Below, in pieces: positions 45,680-55,500 of a DNA stretch of 64,000 bases. Origin of the DNA: Aeromicrobium wangtongii. GTDB lineage: Bacteria; Actinomycetota; Actinomycetes; Propionibacteriales; Nocardioidaceae. Each line of letters begins with the position of its first letter. The stretch's first letter is position 1. The position numbers and the translations under genes are program-made. The stretch is taken from contig NZ_CP102173.1 in NCBI RefSeq assembly GCF_024584515.1, forward strand, positions 2,356,001-2,420,000, in the 5' to 3' direction. The notes under the pieces are model-generated. The model saw only the letters and a list, made by a program, of their open reading frames with translations. It was not told the origin of the DNA and did no database searches.

Positions 45680-47292
45680 GCCAGCACCATCCTCGAGGCG
45701 AGCCGCAGCTCGCGGTCCGCGGCCGCGATCGTCTCCGGCCGGTGCGCCACGACGACGACGGTCACCCCGAGCGAGCGCAGCGTCGCCAGGACGGCTGCCT
45801 CCCGCGATGCGTCCAGACCGGCCGTCGGCTCGTCCAGGAGCACGAGCCGGGCGCTGCCGCGGCGCACCCGCAGCACCGCACGGGCCACCGCGATGCGCCG
45901 ACGCTCGCCGGCGGACACGTCGTCGCCGGACTCGTCGACGACGCGGTCCAGAGGCAGGTCGGCCGCCCCGGCGTCACGCAGCGCCGCGGCGACGTCCTCG
46001 CGGCTCGCGGCGACGTCGCCCAGACGGACGTTGTCCTCGATCGTGCCCGGCACCAGGCCGGGCACCTGCGGGACCCAGGCGATCTGCTCACGCCAAGCGA
46101 CCGGGTCGATCGACGACAGGTCGACGTCGTCGACCAGGACGTAGCCGGTGGTGGGGCGCTCGAAGGCCATCAGCAGCGACAGCAAGGTGGACTTGCCGCA
46201 CCCGGAGGGGCCGGTCACCGCGATGAACTCTCCGGGACGGATCCGGGTGTGCGCCAGGTCGAGGCCGGGAACCGCGCGGCCGTCGCGCCGCACCACGATC
46301 CCGTCCAGGACGATCTCGGCGGTGCGCAGGTCCGGTGCGGGACCGGTCCCGGTGTGCCGGTCGTGATCGAGCAGGTTCAGCAGCTCGGCGGTCGCCTCGG
46401 CGCCCGCGGTGCTGTCGTGGAACATCGCGCCCAGCCGCTTGATCGGGGCGAAGGCCTCGGGCGCCAGCAGCAGGACGAACAGCGCCGGCTCCAGCTCGAG
46501 ATCGCCCTCGACGACCCGCAGCCCGACGCTGACCGCCACGAGCGCGACCGAGAGGGTCGAGAACAGCTCGAGCACGAACGAGGACAGGAATGCCAGCCCC
46601 AGGGCCCGCACCGTCTCACGGCGGTGACGCTCCCCCACCTCACGCAGTCCCTGCTCCTGGCGACGGCCGAAGACCTTGAGGACCGTCAGCCCGTCCAGCA
46701 CGTCGGCGAAGTGGGCGCCGAGGCGCTCCAGAGCCTGCCAGCGCCGATCGATGCGGTCCTTGGTCACCATGCCGACCAGGACCAGGAACACGATCACCAG
46801 CGGCAGCGTCACGGCCAGCACGATCGCCGACAGCAGGTCCGCGCTCGCCACGGCCAGCAGCACCAGCGGCGGGACGAGCCCTGTCAGGACGATCTGCGGC
46901 AGGAACCGGCCGATGTACCCGTCGAAGGCGTCGAGCCCCGGGCCGAGCAACGCGACGACACGTGAGCTGCTCGGCCGGGGGCCCAGGCGGCGGGGATCCA
47001 GCAGGTCGTCGACGACCTCCTCGCGCAGCTCGGCCTTGACCGTGGCGGCGGCTCGCGCCGACACCGTCGTGTGGCACCACGTGACGAACGCCCGGACACC
47101 GAGCCCGGCGGCGATCGCCGCCACCAGCGCCGCGACCGGCTCACCGTCGAAACGATGGGCGACCACCTGTGCCACGACGTACGCGACGGCGATCACCAGC
47201 CCGGCGGTGGCCAGGCCCAGCGCGACGCTGGCGCCCAGCAGGCGGCGGACGCCGCGCGAGCGGCGGACGAGACGCGGATCCAGGGGTGCCAT
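45676..47292 (-). CDS. cydD: Cysteine/glutathione-type ABC exporter subunit CydD
   Basis: A 538-residue half-transporter. Membrane domain in residues about 15-300 (FLPQIVLTGLVPPLVLLAVA, DRIDRRWQALERLGAHFADV), then Walker A GPSGCGKST, signature VSAGERRRIAVARAV and Walker B LLDEPTAGLD. The ATG at 47292 is five bases after the cydB stop; a longer open frame running back through cydB is not a real fusion. In actinobacteria cydD and cydC are separate or fused; here separate. Confidence 0.9.
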   Translation of the reverse strand: MAPLDPRLVRRSRGVRRLLGASVALGLATAGLVIAVAYVVAQVVAHRFDGEPVAALVAAIAAGLGVRAFVTWCHTTVSARAAATVKAELREEVVDDLLDPRRLGPRPSSSRVVALLGPGLDAFDGYIGRFLPQIVLTGLVPPLVLLAVASADLLSAIVLAVTLPLVIVFLVLVGMVTKDRIDRRWQALERLGAHFADVLDGLTVLKVFGRRQEQGLREVGERHRRETVRALGLAFLSSFVLELFSTLSVALVAVSVGLRVVEGDLELEPALFVLLLAPEAFAPIKRLGAMFHDSTAGAEATAELLNLLDHDRHTGTGPAPDLRTAEIVLDGIVVRRDGRAVPGLDLAHTRIRPGEFIAVTGPSGCGKSTLLSLLMAFERPTTGYVLVDDVDLSSIDPVAWREQIAWVPQVPGLVPGTIEDNVRLGDVAASREDVAAALRDAGAADLPLDRVVDESGDDVSAGERRRIAVARAVLRVRRGSARLVLLDEPTAGLDASREAAVLATLRSLGVTVVVVAHRPETIAAADRELRLASRMVLA

Positions 47293-47297
47293 CGCGA

Positions 47298-48293
47298 TCA
47301 GACCGGGATGTGGTGGACGCCGATGCGGCGACGGAACACCCAGTACGACCAGCTCTGGTAGCCGATCACGATCGGGGTGAAGACCACCGCGACCCACGTC
47401 ATGATCTTGAGCGTGTACGGCGTCGATGCGGCGTTCGTCGTGGTCAGCGACCACGCGGCGTCCAACGAGGAGGGCATGACGTCCGGGAACAGACCCGTGA
47501 ACAGCGTCGCGACGAGCAGCGCGATCGCGACCGCGGTGCCGGCGAACGCCCGGCCGTCCCGTCCGGCGACAGCACTGGCCATACCGACCAGGAAGGCCGA
47601 GACCGTCAGTGCACCGAGGATCCAGACCGCCAGGCTGCCCTGGTCGAAGCCCGTCCACACCACGAAGGCCACGGCCAGGGCACCGGCCACGACGCCGACC
47701 TTGAGGCCCAGGGCGATCGCCCGCTCGCGGATCTCGCCGACGGTCTTGAGACCGACGAAGAACGCACCGTGCACCAGGAACACCGACAGCGTCACCAGAC
47801 CGCCGAGCAGTCCGTAGGGGTTCAGCAGGTTGAAGAATCCGCCGACGTACTCGTGGTCGGCGTCGATCGGCACGCCACGGACGATGTTGGCCAGGGCCAC
47901 GCCCCACAGCAGCGCCGGGACGACCGAGCCGAACACGATCGCCGCATCGCAGCGCATGCGCCACGACGGCTCGTCCCGCTTGGAGCGGAACTCGATGCCG
48001 ATGATGCGCACGATGAGCGCCAGCAGGATCAGGAACAGCGGCAGGTAGAACCCGCTGAACAAGGTGGCATACCACTCGGGGAAGGCGGCGAAGGTGGCGC
48101 CGCCGGCGACCAGCAGCCACACCTCGTTGCCGTCCCAGACCGGACCGATGGTGTTGAGCAGGACGCGGCGTTCCTTGTCGTTCTTGGCCAGGACCGCCAT
48201 GAGCATGCCGACCCCGAAGTCGAATCCCTCGAGCACGAGGTAGCCGACCCACAGGACCGCGATGGTGATGAACCAGAAGGTGGTGAGATCCAT
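47298..48293 (-). CDS. cydB: Cytochrome bd ubiquinol/menaquinol oxidase subunit II
   Basis: A 331-residue membrane protein with about eight to nine helices. The start LTTFWFITIAVLWVGYLVLE and GFDFGVGMLMAVLAKND are characteristic, as are RRVLLNTIGPVWDGNEVWLL. It forms the bd oxidase with CydA, a high-affinity terminal oxidase useful at low oxygen or when cytochrome bc1-aa3 is blocked. Thirteen bases after cydA. Confidence 0.95.
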   Translation of the reverse strand: MDLTTFWFITIAVLWVGYLVLEGFDFGVGMLMAVLAKNDKERRVLLNTIGPVWDGNEVWLLVAGGATFAAFPEWYATLFSGFYLPLFLILLALIVRIIGIEFRSKRDEPSWRMRCDAAIVFGSVVPALLWGVALANIVRGVPIDADHEYVGGFFNLLNPYGLLGGLVTLSVFLVHGAFFVGLKTVGEIRERAIALGLKVGVVAGALAVAFVVWTGFDQGSLAVWILGALTVSAFLVGMASAVAGRDGRAFAGTAVAIALLVATLFTGLFPDVMPSSLDAAWSLTTTNAASTPYTLKIMTWVAVVFTPIVIGYQSWSYWVFRRRIGVHHIPV

Positions 48294-48306
48294 GTCAGTG
48301 TCCGAA

Positions 48307-49710
48307 TCAGTAGGCGTACGCGAGCGGCGCGTCGGCGTCGTCGGGGTCGGTGGGCGGCTCCAGATCGGGCAGGCCCTTCTGCACGTAGCGCAGCAGAAGC
48401 TTCACCTCGATGATGGCCAGGACGCCGTAGAGCAGCGTGAACCCGATCAGCGAGGTGGCCACCTCGGCCACGCTCGTGCTGGGCGAGACGCCGGCCGAGG
48501 TCGGCATGAGGCCGAACACGACCCACGGCTGGCGGCCCATCTCGGTGAAGATCCAGCCGAAGGAGTTGGCCACCATGGGCAGCAGCGGCAGGACGATCGC
48601 GGTGCGCAGCATCCACTTCGAGCGGGGGATCTGGTTGCGCCGGGTCGCCCAGAGCATCGCAGCGCCGGCCAGCATCGCGAGCACACCGGTCGTCATCATG
48701 GCTCGGAACGTCCAGTAGGTGACCGGGATGTTGGGCTTGTAGTCGCCGGGGCCGTACTTCTGCTCGTACTCGGCCTGCAGGGAGTCGATGCCGCGGACCT
48801 CGCCGTCGAAGGTGCCGGTGCCCAGGAACGACAGGAGCTTCGGGACCTCGATCTTGAAGACCTCTTCGCTGCCGTCGAGCGTCCCGATGGTCAGGACCGA
48901 GAACGGCGCGGGCTTGGCGTCCTCGTACAGTGCCTCGGCCGCGGCCATCTTCATGGGCTGCACCTCGGTCATGACCTTGCCCTGGAAGTCGCCGGTGATC
49001 ATCGTGCCGACACCGGACACCAGCAGCACGATCGCGCCCATGCGGAACGCCGGCCGGAACGCGTCGGCGTCGCGGTCGGGGTGGCGCATCATGTTCCACA
49101 GCGCGATACCGGCGACGAACGCTCCGGCGACCATGAAGCAGCCGATGATCTGGTGCGGGAACGTCGCCAGGAGGACCTTGTTGGTGAGCACGGCGCCGAA
49201 GTCGGTGAGCTCGGCGCGGCCCTTCTCGGCGTTCATCGTGTACCCGACGGGGTTCTGCATGAAGGAGTTGGCCGCGAGGATGAAGTAGGCCGAGAACACG
49301 GTGCCGGCCGCAGCGATCCAGATGCAGGCCAGGTGGAGGCCGGGCTTGAGCCGGTTCCAGCCGAAGATCCACAGGCCGAGGAAGGTCGACTCCAGGAAGA
49401 ACGCCAGGAGGCCCTCGATCGCCAGCGGGGCACCGAAGATGTCACCGACGAAGCGCGAGTAGTCGCTCCAGTTCATGCCGAACTGGAACTCCTGGACGAT
49501 GCCGGTCGCGATGCCCATCGCGAAGTTGATGAGGAACAGCTTGCCGAAGAACTTGGTCAGGCGCAGCCAGCGCTCGTCACCCGAGCGGTGCCACTTGGTC
49601 TGCATCACGGCGACGAGGACGGACAGACCGATCGTGAGCGGCACGAAGAAGAAGTGGTAGACGGTCGTGATGCCGAACTGCCATCGTGCTAGGTCAAGAA
49701 CATCCATCAT
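48307..49710 (-). CDS. cydA: Cytochrome bd oxidase subunit I
   Basis: A 467-residue heme subunit. The heme b595 ligand His19 is in TTVYHFFFVPLTIG; the second His is in TFPHQIIGCFMVAG; the Met ligand region MGRQPWVVFGLMPT is present. The Q loop (about 250-320) is of the short type common in actinobacteria. The ATG at 49710 follows two GGAG-like runs. It is divergent from blaI, with three BlaI-type operators in the 105-base gap, the closest one only 14 bases from its start codon. Confidence 0.95.
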   Translation of the reverse strand: MMDVLDLARWQFGITTVYHFFFVPLTIGLSVLVAVMQTKWHRSGDERWLRLTKFFGKLFLINFAMGIATGIVQEFQFGMNWSDYSRFVGDIFGAPLAIEGLLAFFLESTFLGLWIFGWNRLKPGLHLACIWIAAAGTVFSAYFILAANSFMQNPVGYTMNAEKGRAELTDFGAVLTNKVLLATFPHQIIGCFMVAGAFVAGIALWNMMRHPDRDADAFRPAFRMGAIVLLVSGVGTMITGDFQGKVMTEVQPMKMAAAEALYEDAKPAPFSVLTIGTLDGSEEVFKIEVPKLLSFLGTGTFDGEVRGIDSLQAEYEQKYGPGDYKPNIPVTYWTFRAMMTTGVLAMLAGAAMLWATRRNQIPRSKWMLRTAIVLPLLPMVANSFGWIFTEMGRQPWVVFGLMPTSAGVSPSTSVAEVATSLIGFTLLYGVLAIIEVKLLLRYVQKGLPDLEPPTDPDDADAPLAYAY

Positions 49711-49723
49711 CGACTCCGTCTCC

Positions 49724-49740
49724 TACTACGCTGTGTAGTA
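49724..49740. promoter_or_regulatory. BlaI-type operator 1 (near cydA)
   Basis: TACTACGCTGTGTAGTA is a 17-bp near-palindrome with TACTAC/GTAGTA arms. It lies 14 bases before the cydA start codon. It matches the arm sequence of the other two sites in this gap. Confidence 0.8.
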
Positions 49741-49742
49741 AC

Positions 49743-49759
49743 TACTACGGAGCGTAGTA
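49743..49759. promoter_or_regulatory. BlaI-type operator 2 (middle)
   Basis: TACTACGGAGCGTAGTA has perfect 7-bp arms around a three-base centre. Its centre is 19 bp from operator 1, so two repressor dimers could sit side by side on the cydA promoter. Confidence 0.8.
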
Positions 49760-49787
49760 AAGCGGTCGGTTCATCGGCAACTCCATT

Positions 49788-49804
49788 TACTACGTGGCGT
49801 AGTA
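49788..49804. promoter_or_regulatory. BlaI-type operator 3 (next to blaI)
   Basis: TACTACGTGGCGTAGTA has perfect 7-bp arms. It ends 11 bases before the blaI start codon used here, so it would block blaI transcription: autoregulation is likely. Confidence 0.8.
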
Positions 49805-49815
49805 GGATGGGTCAC

Positions 49816-50184
49816 ATGCCTCATCTGGGTGAGCTGGAGCGATCGGTCATGAACATCCTGTGGGACGCCCCTGCGCCGCTGAAGGTTCGCGAGGTCCTCG
49901 ACATCCTGGGCGAGCGAGACCTCGCGTACACGACCGTCATGACGGTCCTCGACCGCCTCGGGAACAAGACCATGGTGCGTCGCGAGCGCGACGGACGCGC
50001 CTTCCGCTACGCCCCCGCGATCAGCCGCGATGCCGCGACGTCGGAGCTGCTGCACGCCGCGCTCGACCAGGCCGGCGCCGATCGGACGGCTGCGCTGGTC
50101 CACTTCGCCCGCACGGTCGACCCGGCCGAGGCTCAGGCCCTGCGTGCCGCCCTCGACGAGATCGAGTCGCGCACCTCGTCATGA
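49816..50184 (+). CDS. blaI: BlaI/MecI/CopY-family repressor
   Basis: A 122-residue winged-helix repressor of family length. LGELERSVMNILWDAPAPLK, VLDILGERDLAYTTVMTVLD and RLGNKTMVRRERDGRAFRYA are the family pattern. BlaI proteins are inactivated by cleavage when a partner M56 sensor is triggered. I chose the ATG at 49816 with AGGATGG upstream; an ATG three codons earlier (49807) is possible. Its stop overlaps the M56 gene as ATGA. The adjacent operators suggest that it controls itself and the cyd genes. Confidence 0.9.
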   Translation: MPHLGELERSVMNILWDAPAPLKVREVLDILGERDLAYTTVMTVLDRLGNKTMVRRERDGRAFRYAPAISRDAATSELLHAALDQAGADRTAALVHFARTVDPAEAQALRAALDEIESRTSS

Positions 50185-51068
50185 CACCGCTCCTGCTCGG
50201 CGCGATCGGGTTGGCTCTCGCGCTGCCGATCCCTGCCCTGCTCGCCCGCACCTCCTGGCCGCTGCTGGTGCCCCGCGCCGGCATCGTGCTGTGGCAGTCG
50301 TTCGCCCTCGCCGCGATCCTGGCGATCTCCGGCGCGGCCCTGTCGACCGCGCTGTGGCTCGTGACGGCCGACCGGTTGACGTGGTGGCGGGTCGCCCTCC
50401 ACCTGGTCATCCTGGGCGTCGGCGTGCTGGTGTGGATCCGGTTCTGGTGGACGGCCTGGACAGTCTGGCGCGAGACCCAGGCACGGCGCCGCCGACAGCG
50501 CCACCTGGTCGATCTGCTCGGCACGGCCGACGGCGTGGCGCCCTCACTGCGCATCCTGCAGGAACAGACACCCATCGCCTACTGCGTGCCCAACATGTCG
50601 TCGCCGCGCATCGTGGTCTCGCAGGGCACGATCTCGTCGCTGGCGCCCGCCGACTTCGACGCCGTCCTGGAGCACGAGCGGGCGCACATGCGCAGTCGGC
50701 ACGATCTCGTGCTGGAGGCGTTCACGGTGCTGCACCGGGCCTTTCCGTGGTTCATGCGCACCGACGCGCCGCTCGTGCAGAGCCAGGTCATGGTCGAGCT
50801 GCTGGCCGATGACGCCGCCCGCCGCGCGCACGGCGCGACCCCCGTCGCCCGTGCGCTCGTGACGCTCGCCGGTTCACCCACCCCGGCCGGCGCGCTGGGC
50901 GTCGGGAGCGCTGCGAGCATCCGGATGGCGCGCCTGAAGAACCCTGATCCGCGCAACCCGCTCGCCTCGATCGCCGCCTACTCGATCTCGGTCCTGGTGC
51001 TGGTGGCTCCCACGGTGTTCCTGGCCGCTCCGTGGATGATCCACGCCTGGCACACCCTCATCACCTGA
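50181..51068 (+). CDS. M56-family (BlaR1-like) membrane metallopeptidase
   Basis: A 295-residue membrane protein with four predicted helices (near residues 5, 35, 75 and 270-290) and the zinc motif HERAH in DAVLEHERAHMRSRHDL. It is shorter than staphylococcal BlaR1 because it has no C-terminal penicillin-binding sensor domain, so the signal it detects is unknown. Coupled to blaI by an ATGA overlap. It should cleave or trigger cleavage of BlaI when activated. Confidence 0.88.
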   Translation: MTPLLLGAIGLALALPIPALLARTSWPLLVPRAGIVLWQSFALAAILAISGAALSTALWLVTADRLTWWRVALHLVILGVGVLVWIRFWWTAWTVWRETQARRRRQRHLVDLLGTADGVAPSLRILQEQTPIAYCVPNMSSPRIVVSQGTISSLAPADFDAVLEHERAHMRSRHDLVLEAFTVLHRAFPWFMRTDAPLVQSQVMVELLADDAARRAHGATPVARALVTLAGSPTPAGALGVGSAASIRMARLKNPDPRNPLASIAAYSISVLVLVAPTVFLAAPWMIHAWHTLIT

Positions 51069-51088
51069 CCCACCCCACCGCCCCCCGA

Positions 51089-51573
51089 CCGCTGACGCGT
51101 GGGTTGCGCACCGCGAGGCGTGGGTTGCGCCCGCTGACGCGTGGGTTACGTATCGCGAGGCGTGGGTTGCGCACCGCGAGGCGTGGGTTGCGCCCGCTGA
51201 CGCGTGGGTTACGTATCGCGAGGCGTGGGTTGCGCCCCGCGAGGCGTGGGTTGCGCCCGCTGACGCGTGGGTTACGTATCGCGAGGCGTGGGTTGCGCCC
51301 CGCGAGGCGTGGGTTGCGCCCGCTGACGCGTGGGTTACGTATCGCGAGGCGTGGGTTGCGCCCCGCGAGGCGTGGGTTGCGCCCGCTGACGCGTGGGTTA
51401 CGTATCGCGAGGCGTGGGTTGCGCCCCGCGAGGCGTGGGTTGCGCCGTACACAAGCCACGCGTGACCGTGCGCAAGCCACGCGTCAGCGTACGCAAGCCA
51501 CGCGTGACCGTGCGCAACCCACGCGTGACCGTGCGTAAGCCACGCGTCAGCGTGCGCAACCCACGCGTCAGCG
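51089..51573. repeat. Array of 21-bp units: 17 direct copies then 6 inverted copies
   Basis: The word GCGTGGGTT recurs every 21 bases from 51097 to 51433 (17 copies). The units form a 63-bp higher-order repeat of three variants (CCGCTGACGCGTGGGTTACG, TCGCGAGGCGTGGGTTGCGC, CCGCGAGGCGTGGGTTGCGC), five rounds from 51131. From 51453 to 51558 six copies of AAGCCACGC/AACCCACGC follow in the opposite orientation, also every 21 bases. The array fills most of the 517-base gap between two convergent genes. There are no unique spacers, so it is not CRISPR. Confidence 0.95.
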
Positions 51574-51585
51574 TCGGGGGTGGGG

Positions 51586-52143
51586 TCAGAGGAAGTCGTT
51601 CGGGTCGAACTCGTCGATCGGGATGACCCGGATGCGCGGCAGCTTGGAGTTGAAGGCCTGGACGTCGTACTCCAGGTCGTGGAACTCCATCCCGCGGTCG
51701 ATCAGCGGGACGTAGCCGGCATTGCGGAACTCGCGGAAGGCCAGCAGCGCCGTCCGGCGGTCGCGGCCCACCAGCGGGCTGAGCTGCTCGATGAAGTCGC
51801 CGTCGTTGCTCGCCAGCATGACATCGGCCTCGCGACCGGCCAGCGCCTCCAGCGTGCGCTGGATGGCCATGTCGACGACCTTCTCGTCGGGCCGGCCCGA
51901 CAGCGGCACCGCCCGGAAGCCCATGGAGGTGAGTGCCTGCACGAACGGCATCGGCAGCTCGTTGTTGGCGGCGAGGAAGAACAGCCCCGTGACCTGCTGG
52001 TCCCACGTGTCCTCGGCGAACTGCAGCAGCCGGTCCCACCGCGGACGCTCGTGGGGCTGCGGGCGGCGGCCGAGGATGGACTGACCCAGGGTCGCGTCGA
52101 TGTTCTCGCCGTCGACCAGGACGTAGGTGGTGCGATCGGTCAT
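51586..52143 (-). CDS. NYN-domain (LabA-like PIN) protein
   Basis: A 185-residue protein of the NYN/LabA type, a PIN-like fold with predicted RNase activity. Acidic sites are visible in TYVLVDGENIDATLG, KVVDMAIQRTLEA and DVMLASNDGDFIEQL. Its RNA target is unknown. TAGGGT (52150-52155) is six bases before the ATG with no Shine-Dalgarno, so it is transcribed apart from the thioesterase gene 16 bases upstream. Its 3' end runs into the 21-bp repeat array. Confidence 0.85.
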   Translation of the reverse strand: MTDRTTYVLVDGENIDATLGQSILGRRPQPHERPRWDRLLQFAEDTWDQQVTGLFFLAANNELPMPFVQALTSMGFRAVPLSGRPDEKVVDMAIQRTLEALAGREADVMLASNDGDFIEQLSPLVGRDRRTALLAFREFRNAGYVPLIDRGMEFHDLEYDVQAFNSKLPRIRVIPIDEFDPNDFL

Positions 52144-52159
52144 GGTCGGACCCTATACG

Positions 52160-52591
52160 TCAGCTCTGGACGAGCGGCGTGACGGCAGCCCGGATGACGT
52201 CCGGCACCGGGGTGACCGCACGCGTCTGCGCATCGACGTAGACGTGCACGAAACGGCCGATGGCCGCCGGCTCGTCGCTGTCGCCCTGGAAGATCGCGAG
52301 CCGGTAGACGATGCTCGACGTACCGAGGCGCGTCACCGACAGCCCGACCTGCACGTCGGCCGGATAACCCAGCTCACGCAGGAACTCGCACTGCGTCTCG
52401 GCGACCAGGCCGACCGCGTCGAGGCGGCGGATGTCCGTGCCCGTGACGTCCAGCAGGTAGCCGTTGACCGCGGTGTCGAAGTACGAGTAGTAGACGACGT
52501 TGTTGACGTGGCCGTACACGTCCTCGTCGCTCCAGCGCGTCGTGATGGTGCGCAGCGCCGGGAAGTCCGTGCGCAGCCGGGGCTCGCTCAC
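52160..52591 (-). CDS. Acyl-CoA thioesterase, 4HBT hot-dog family
   Basis: A 143-residue hot-dog fold enzyme. The catalytic region is RWSDEDVYGHVNNVVYYSYF (Asp then GHVNN), typical of 4-hydroxybenzoyl-CoA thioesterase relatives that hydrolyse acyl-CoA. GTG start overlapping the smc stop as GTGA, so its translation depends on smc; the functional reason is unclear. Confidence 0.85.
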   Translation of the reverse strand: MSEPRLRTDFPALRTITTRWSDEDVYGHVNNVVYYSYFDTAVNGYLLDVTGTDIRRLDAVGLVAETQCEFLRELGYPADVQVGLSVTRLGTSSIVYRLAIFQGDSDEPAAIGRFVHVYVDAQTRAVTPVPDVIRAAVTPLVQS

Positions 52592-55500
52592 GCGGGCTCC
52601 TCCTCGCGCAGGCGCTGGCTGATGACGGCGGACACGCCGTCGCCGCGCATCGAGACGCCGTACAGGGCGTCGGCGACCTCCATCGTGCGCTTCTGGTGGG
52701 TGATGACGATGAGCTGGGAGTTGGCGCGCAGCTCTTCGTACAGCTCCAGCAGCCGGCCCAGGTTCGCATCGTCGAGCGCAGCCTCGACCTCGTCGAGGAT
52801 GTAGAACGGGCTGGGCCGGGCCTTGAACAGCGCCACCAGGAAGGCCACCGCCACCAGCGACCGCTCACCGCCGGACAGCAGCGACAACCGCTTGACCTTC
52901 TTGCCGGCGGGACGCGCCTCGACGTCGATACCGGTCGTCAGCATGTTCTGGGGGTCGGTGAGGATCAGGGCACCCTCGCCGCCGGGGAACAGCCGGGTGA
53001 AGACGTGCTGGAAGGCGGCCTCGACGTCGTACCAGGCCTCGGTGAAGACCTGCTCGACCTTCGCGTCGACCTCCTCGACGATGTCCAGCAGGTCCTTGCG
53101 AGTCTTGCGCAGGTCGTCGAGCTGTTCGGACAGGAACTGGTGACGCTCCTCCAGCGCGGTGAACTCCTCCAGGGCGAGCGGGTTGACCTTGCCCAGCATC
53201 GCCATCGACCGCTCGGCGCTGCGCAGGCGCTTGACCTGCGCCTCCCGCTCGTACGGGACCGGCTCGGCCGGCGACGAGTCGTCCTCCCCCTCGACGCTGA
53301 TGACCGGGACCAGCTGATCGGGCCCGTAGTCGGTCACGAGCGTCTCGACGTCCAGCCCCAGCTCCTCCAGGGCCCGGTTCTCCAGGCCCTCGAGGCGCAG
53401 CCGCATCTCGGCGCGGGCCATCTCGTCCTTGTGCACGGTGTCGGTGAGGCGGTCGAGCTCGGTCAGCAGGTCGCGCAGCTGGGTTCGGACGGCGCGCAGC
53501 GTCTCCTCGCGACCAGAGCGGGACTGCTCGATCTCGGTACGCAGCGCCGATGCCCGGGCGATGGACGTCTCGAGCCTGCCCAGCACCAGGTCGCTGGCCG
53601 TGATGACCGCGCGGGCCGTCTCGGCCTCCCGCAGCTGGCGGGCACGACGCTCGGCGGCCCGGGCGCGTGCCTCGCGCTCGGCCTTCGCCGCCTGGAACAG
53701 CGACGTCACCTGGGACGCGAGGGCGCGGGCGCGCTCCTCGTTGGTGCGCAGCGCCAGGCGCGCCTCGGTCTCCGTCTTGCGGCAGGCCGACGCCCTCTCC
53801 GCGAGCTCCTCGAGCAGTGCCGTGTCGGGCTCCTCCTCCGGGGCCGACTCGGCCTGGCTGAGCCGGTCCTCCAGCTCGGCCAGGCCCGAGCTGTCGGTCG
53901 CCATGGCCTCCTCGGCCTTGACGATCGCCGCCGACAGGCGCTCGGCCTCGCCGCGGGCAGCCCGCGAGGTCGCCCCGAGGTGGCCGAGCTTCTCGGCGAC
54001 GGCGGCCATCGTGGCGTCCGACTCGTGCAGCTCGGCCAGCGCCGCGTCGACGCGTTGCTGGGCGGCGGCGCGCGCGGTCTGGCCCGCCTCCTGCTCGAAG
54101 CGGAGGCGCTCGATCGTGTGGGTGGACGCCGCCAGGTCGTTGTCGGCCTTCGTGATCGCGGCCTGGACCTCGATGAGGCTCTGCTTGGAGGTGGAGCCAC
54201 CGGCGGCGAAGTGGGCGCCGAGCAGATCGCCGTCCCGGGTCACCGCGGTGACGTCGGGCGCCAGCCGGATGACCTCCTGCGACTGCTCGAGCGTGTCGAC
54301 GACCGCGACCTTGAACAGCAGCCGGCGCAGCGCACCCTCCAGCGCCGGCGGTCCGTCCACGACGTCGATGGCATAGGTCGCGAAGTCCGGCAGACCCGGC
54401 CAGCCCGAGTCGTCGACCTCTCCCCCGCCCAGCAGCATCCCGGCGCGACCGAGATCCTCGGACTTGAGCTTCTCCATCGCCGTGACGGCGGTGTCGAGGT
54501 GATCGACCGCGACGGCGTCCGCCGCCGAGCCGAGCGCGGCCGCGATCGCGGTCTCGAATCCGTTGCGGACGGTCAGCAGGGCTGCGACGGACCCCAGCAG
54601 GCCGCTGATCTCGTCGGTCGCGGCCAGCAACGCCCCCGCGCCGTCCTTGCGGGACAGGCCGAGCTCGAGCGCTTCCTTGCGGGCGGCGAGCGCCGCCTGC
54701 TGCCGCTCGGCGTCCTGCAGCTGGGTGCCGAGCGTCGCCAGCGCGGCCGTCGCCTCGGCCAGATCGGCCTCGGCCGCCTCCAGCTTCTCGTCGAGTCCCG
54801 ACTCGCCGGCGTTGAGCCCGGCGATCTCGTTCTCCAGCGCCGTGAACTGCCGCTGCGCGTCGACGGCCCGCGACTCGGCCTCCTCGCGTGCCGCGGTGAG
54901 GCGCCCGATCTCCTCGCCGGCGGCCGCCGCACGACTCTTGAGGGCGTTGACCTGGCCGTGCAGGCGGGCCAGGCCCTCCCGCTGATCGGCCGCTGCCCGC
55001 AGCAGCCCGGCGACACGGCGCTCCTCGGCGGTGTACGCGGTCTCGGCCTCGTTGCGCTCGGCGATGACGGTCTGGAGCTGCTCGGTGGCCGCGGCCACCC
55101 CGGCGCTGAGCTGCTCGTGCTGCTCCTGGGCCCGGCGAGCCTCCGCCTCCAGCTCCTCGGGCTCTCGCCCGGCCCGGCGGTCCTCGGACTCCACGGCGGC
55201 GAGGCGCACCCGCTCGTTGGCCAGCCCGGCGGTGCCCCGCAGCCGCTCACGCAGGCCGGACAGCGCGTACCAGGTCTCCTGCGCGGCCGACAGCCGCGGC
55301 GAGTCCTCACGCAGCTGGTCCTCCAGCTCGGTCTCCTGCTCACGGGCGGCGGCGATGGCCTGCTCGACGGACTGCCGCTTGGCCTTCAACGCCGACTCGT
55401 CGGCCAGCTCGGTGGCGATCGTCGTGCGCGCCGTGACGATGTCGTCGGCGAGCAGCCGTGCCCGGGCATCGCGCACATCGGCCTGGATGACCGCAGCACG

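Noticed and set aside
45676..48252. An 858-codon frame that looks like a cydB-cydD fusion
   Set aside because: The upstream part is an out-of-frame reading of cydB; cydB ends at 47298 and cydD has its own ATG five bases later.
50874..51538. Arg-rich and THAS/NPR-repeat open frames over the 21-bp array (both strands)
   Set aside because: They arise because the unit is 21 bases without stop codons; no start signal or family supports translation.
51089..51573. CRISPR array
   Set aside because: Repeats follow each other every 21 bases without unique spacers, change orientation, and no cas gene is near.
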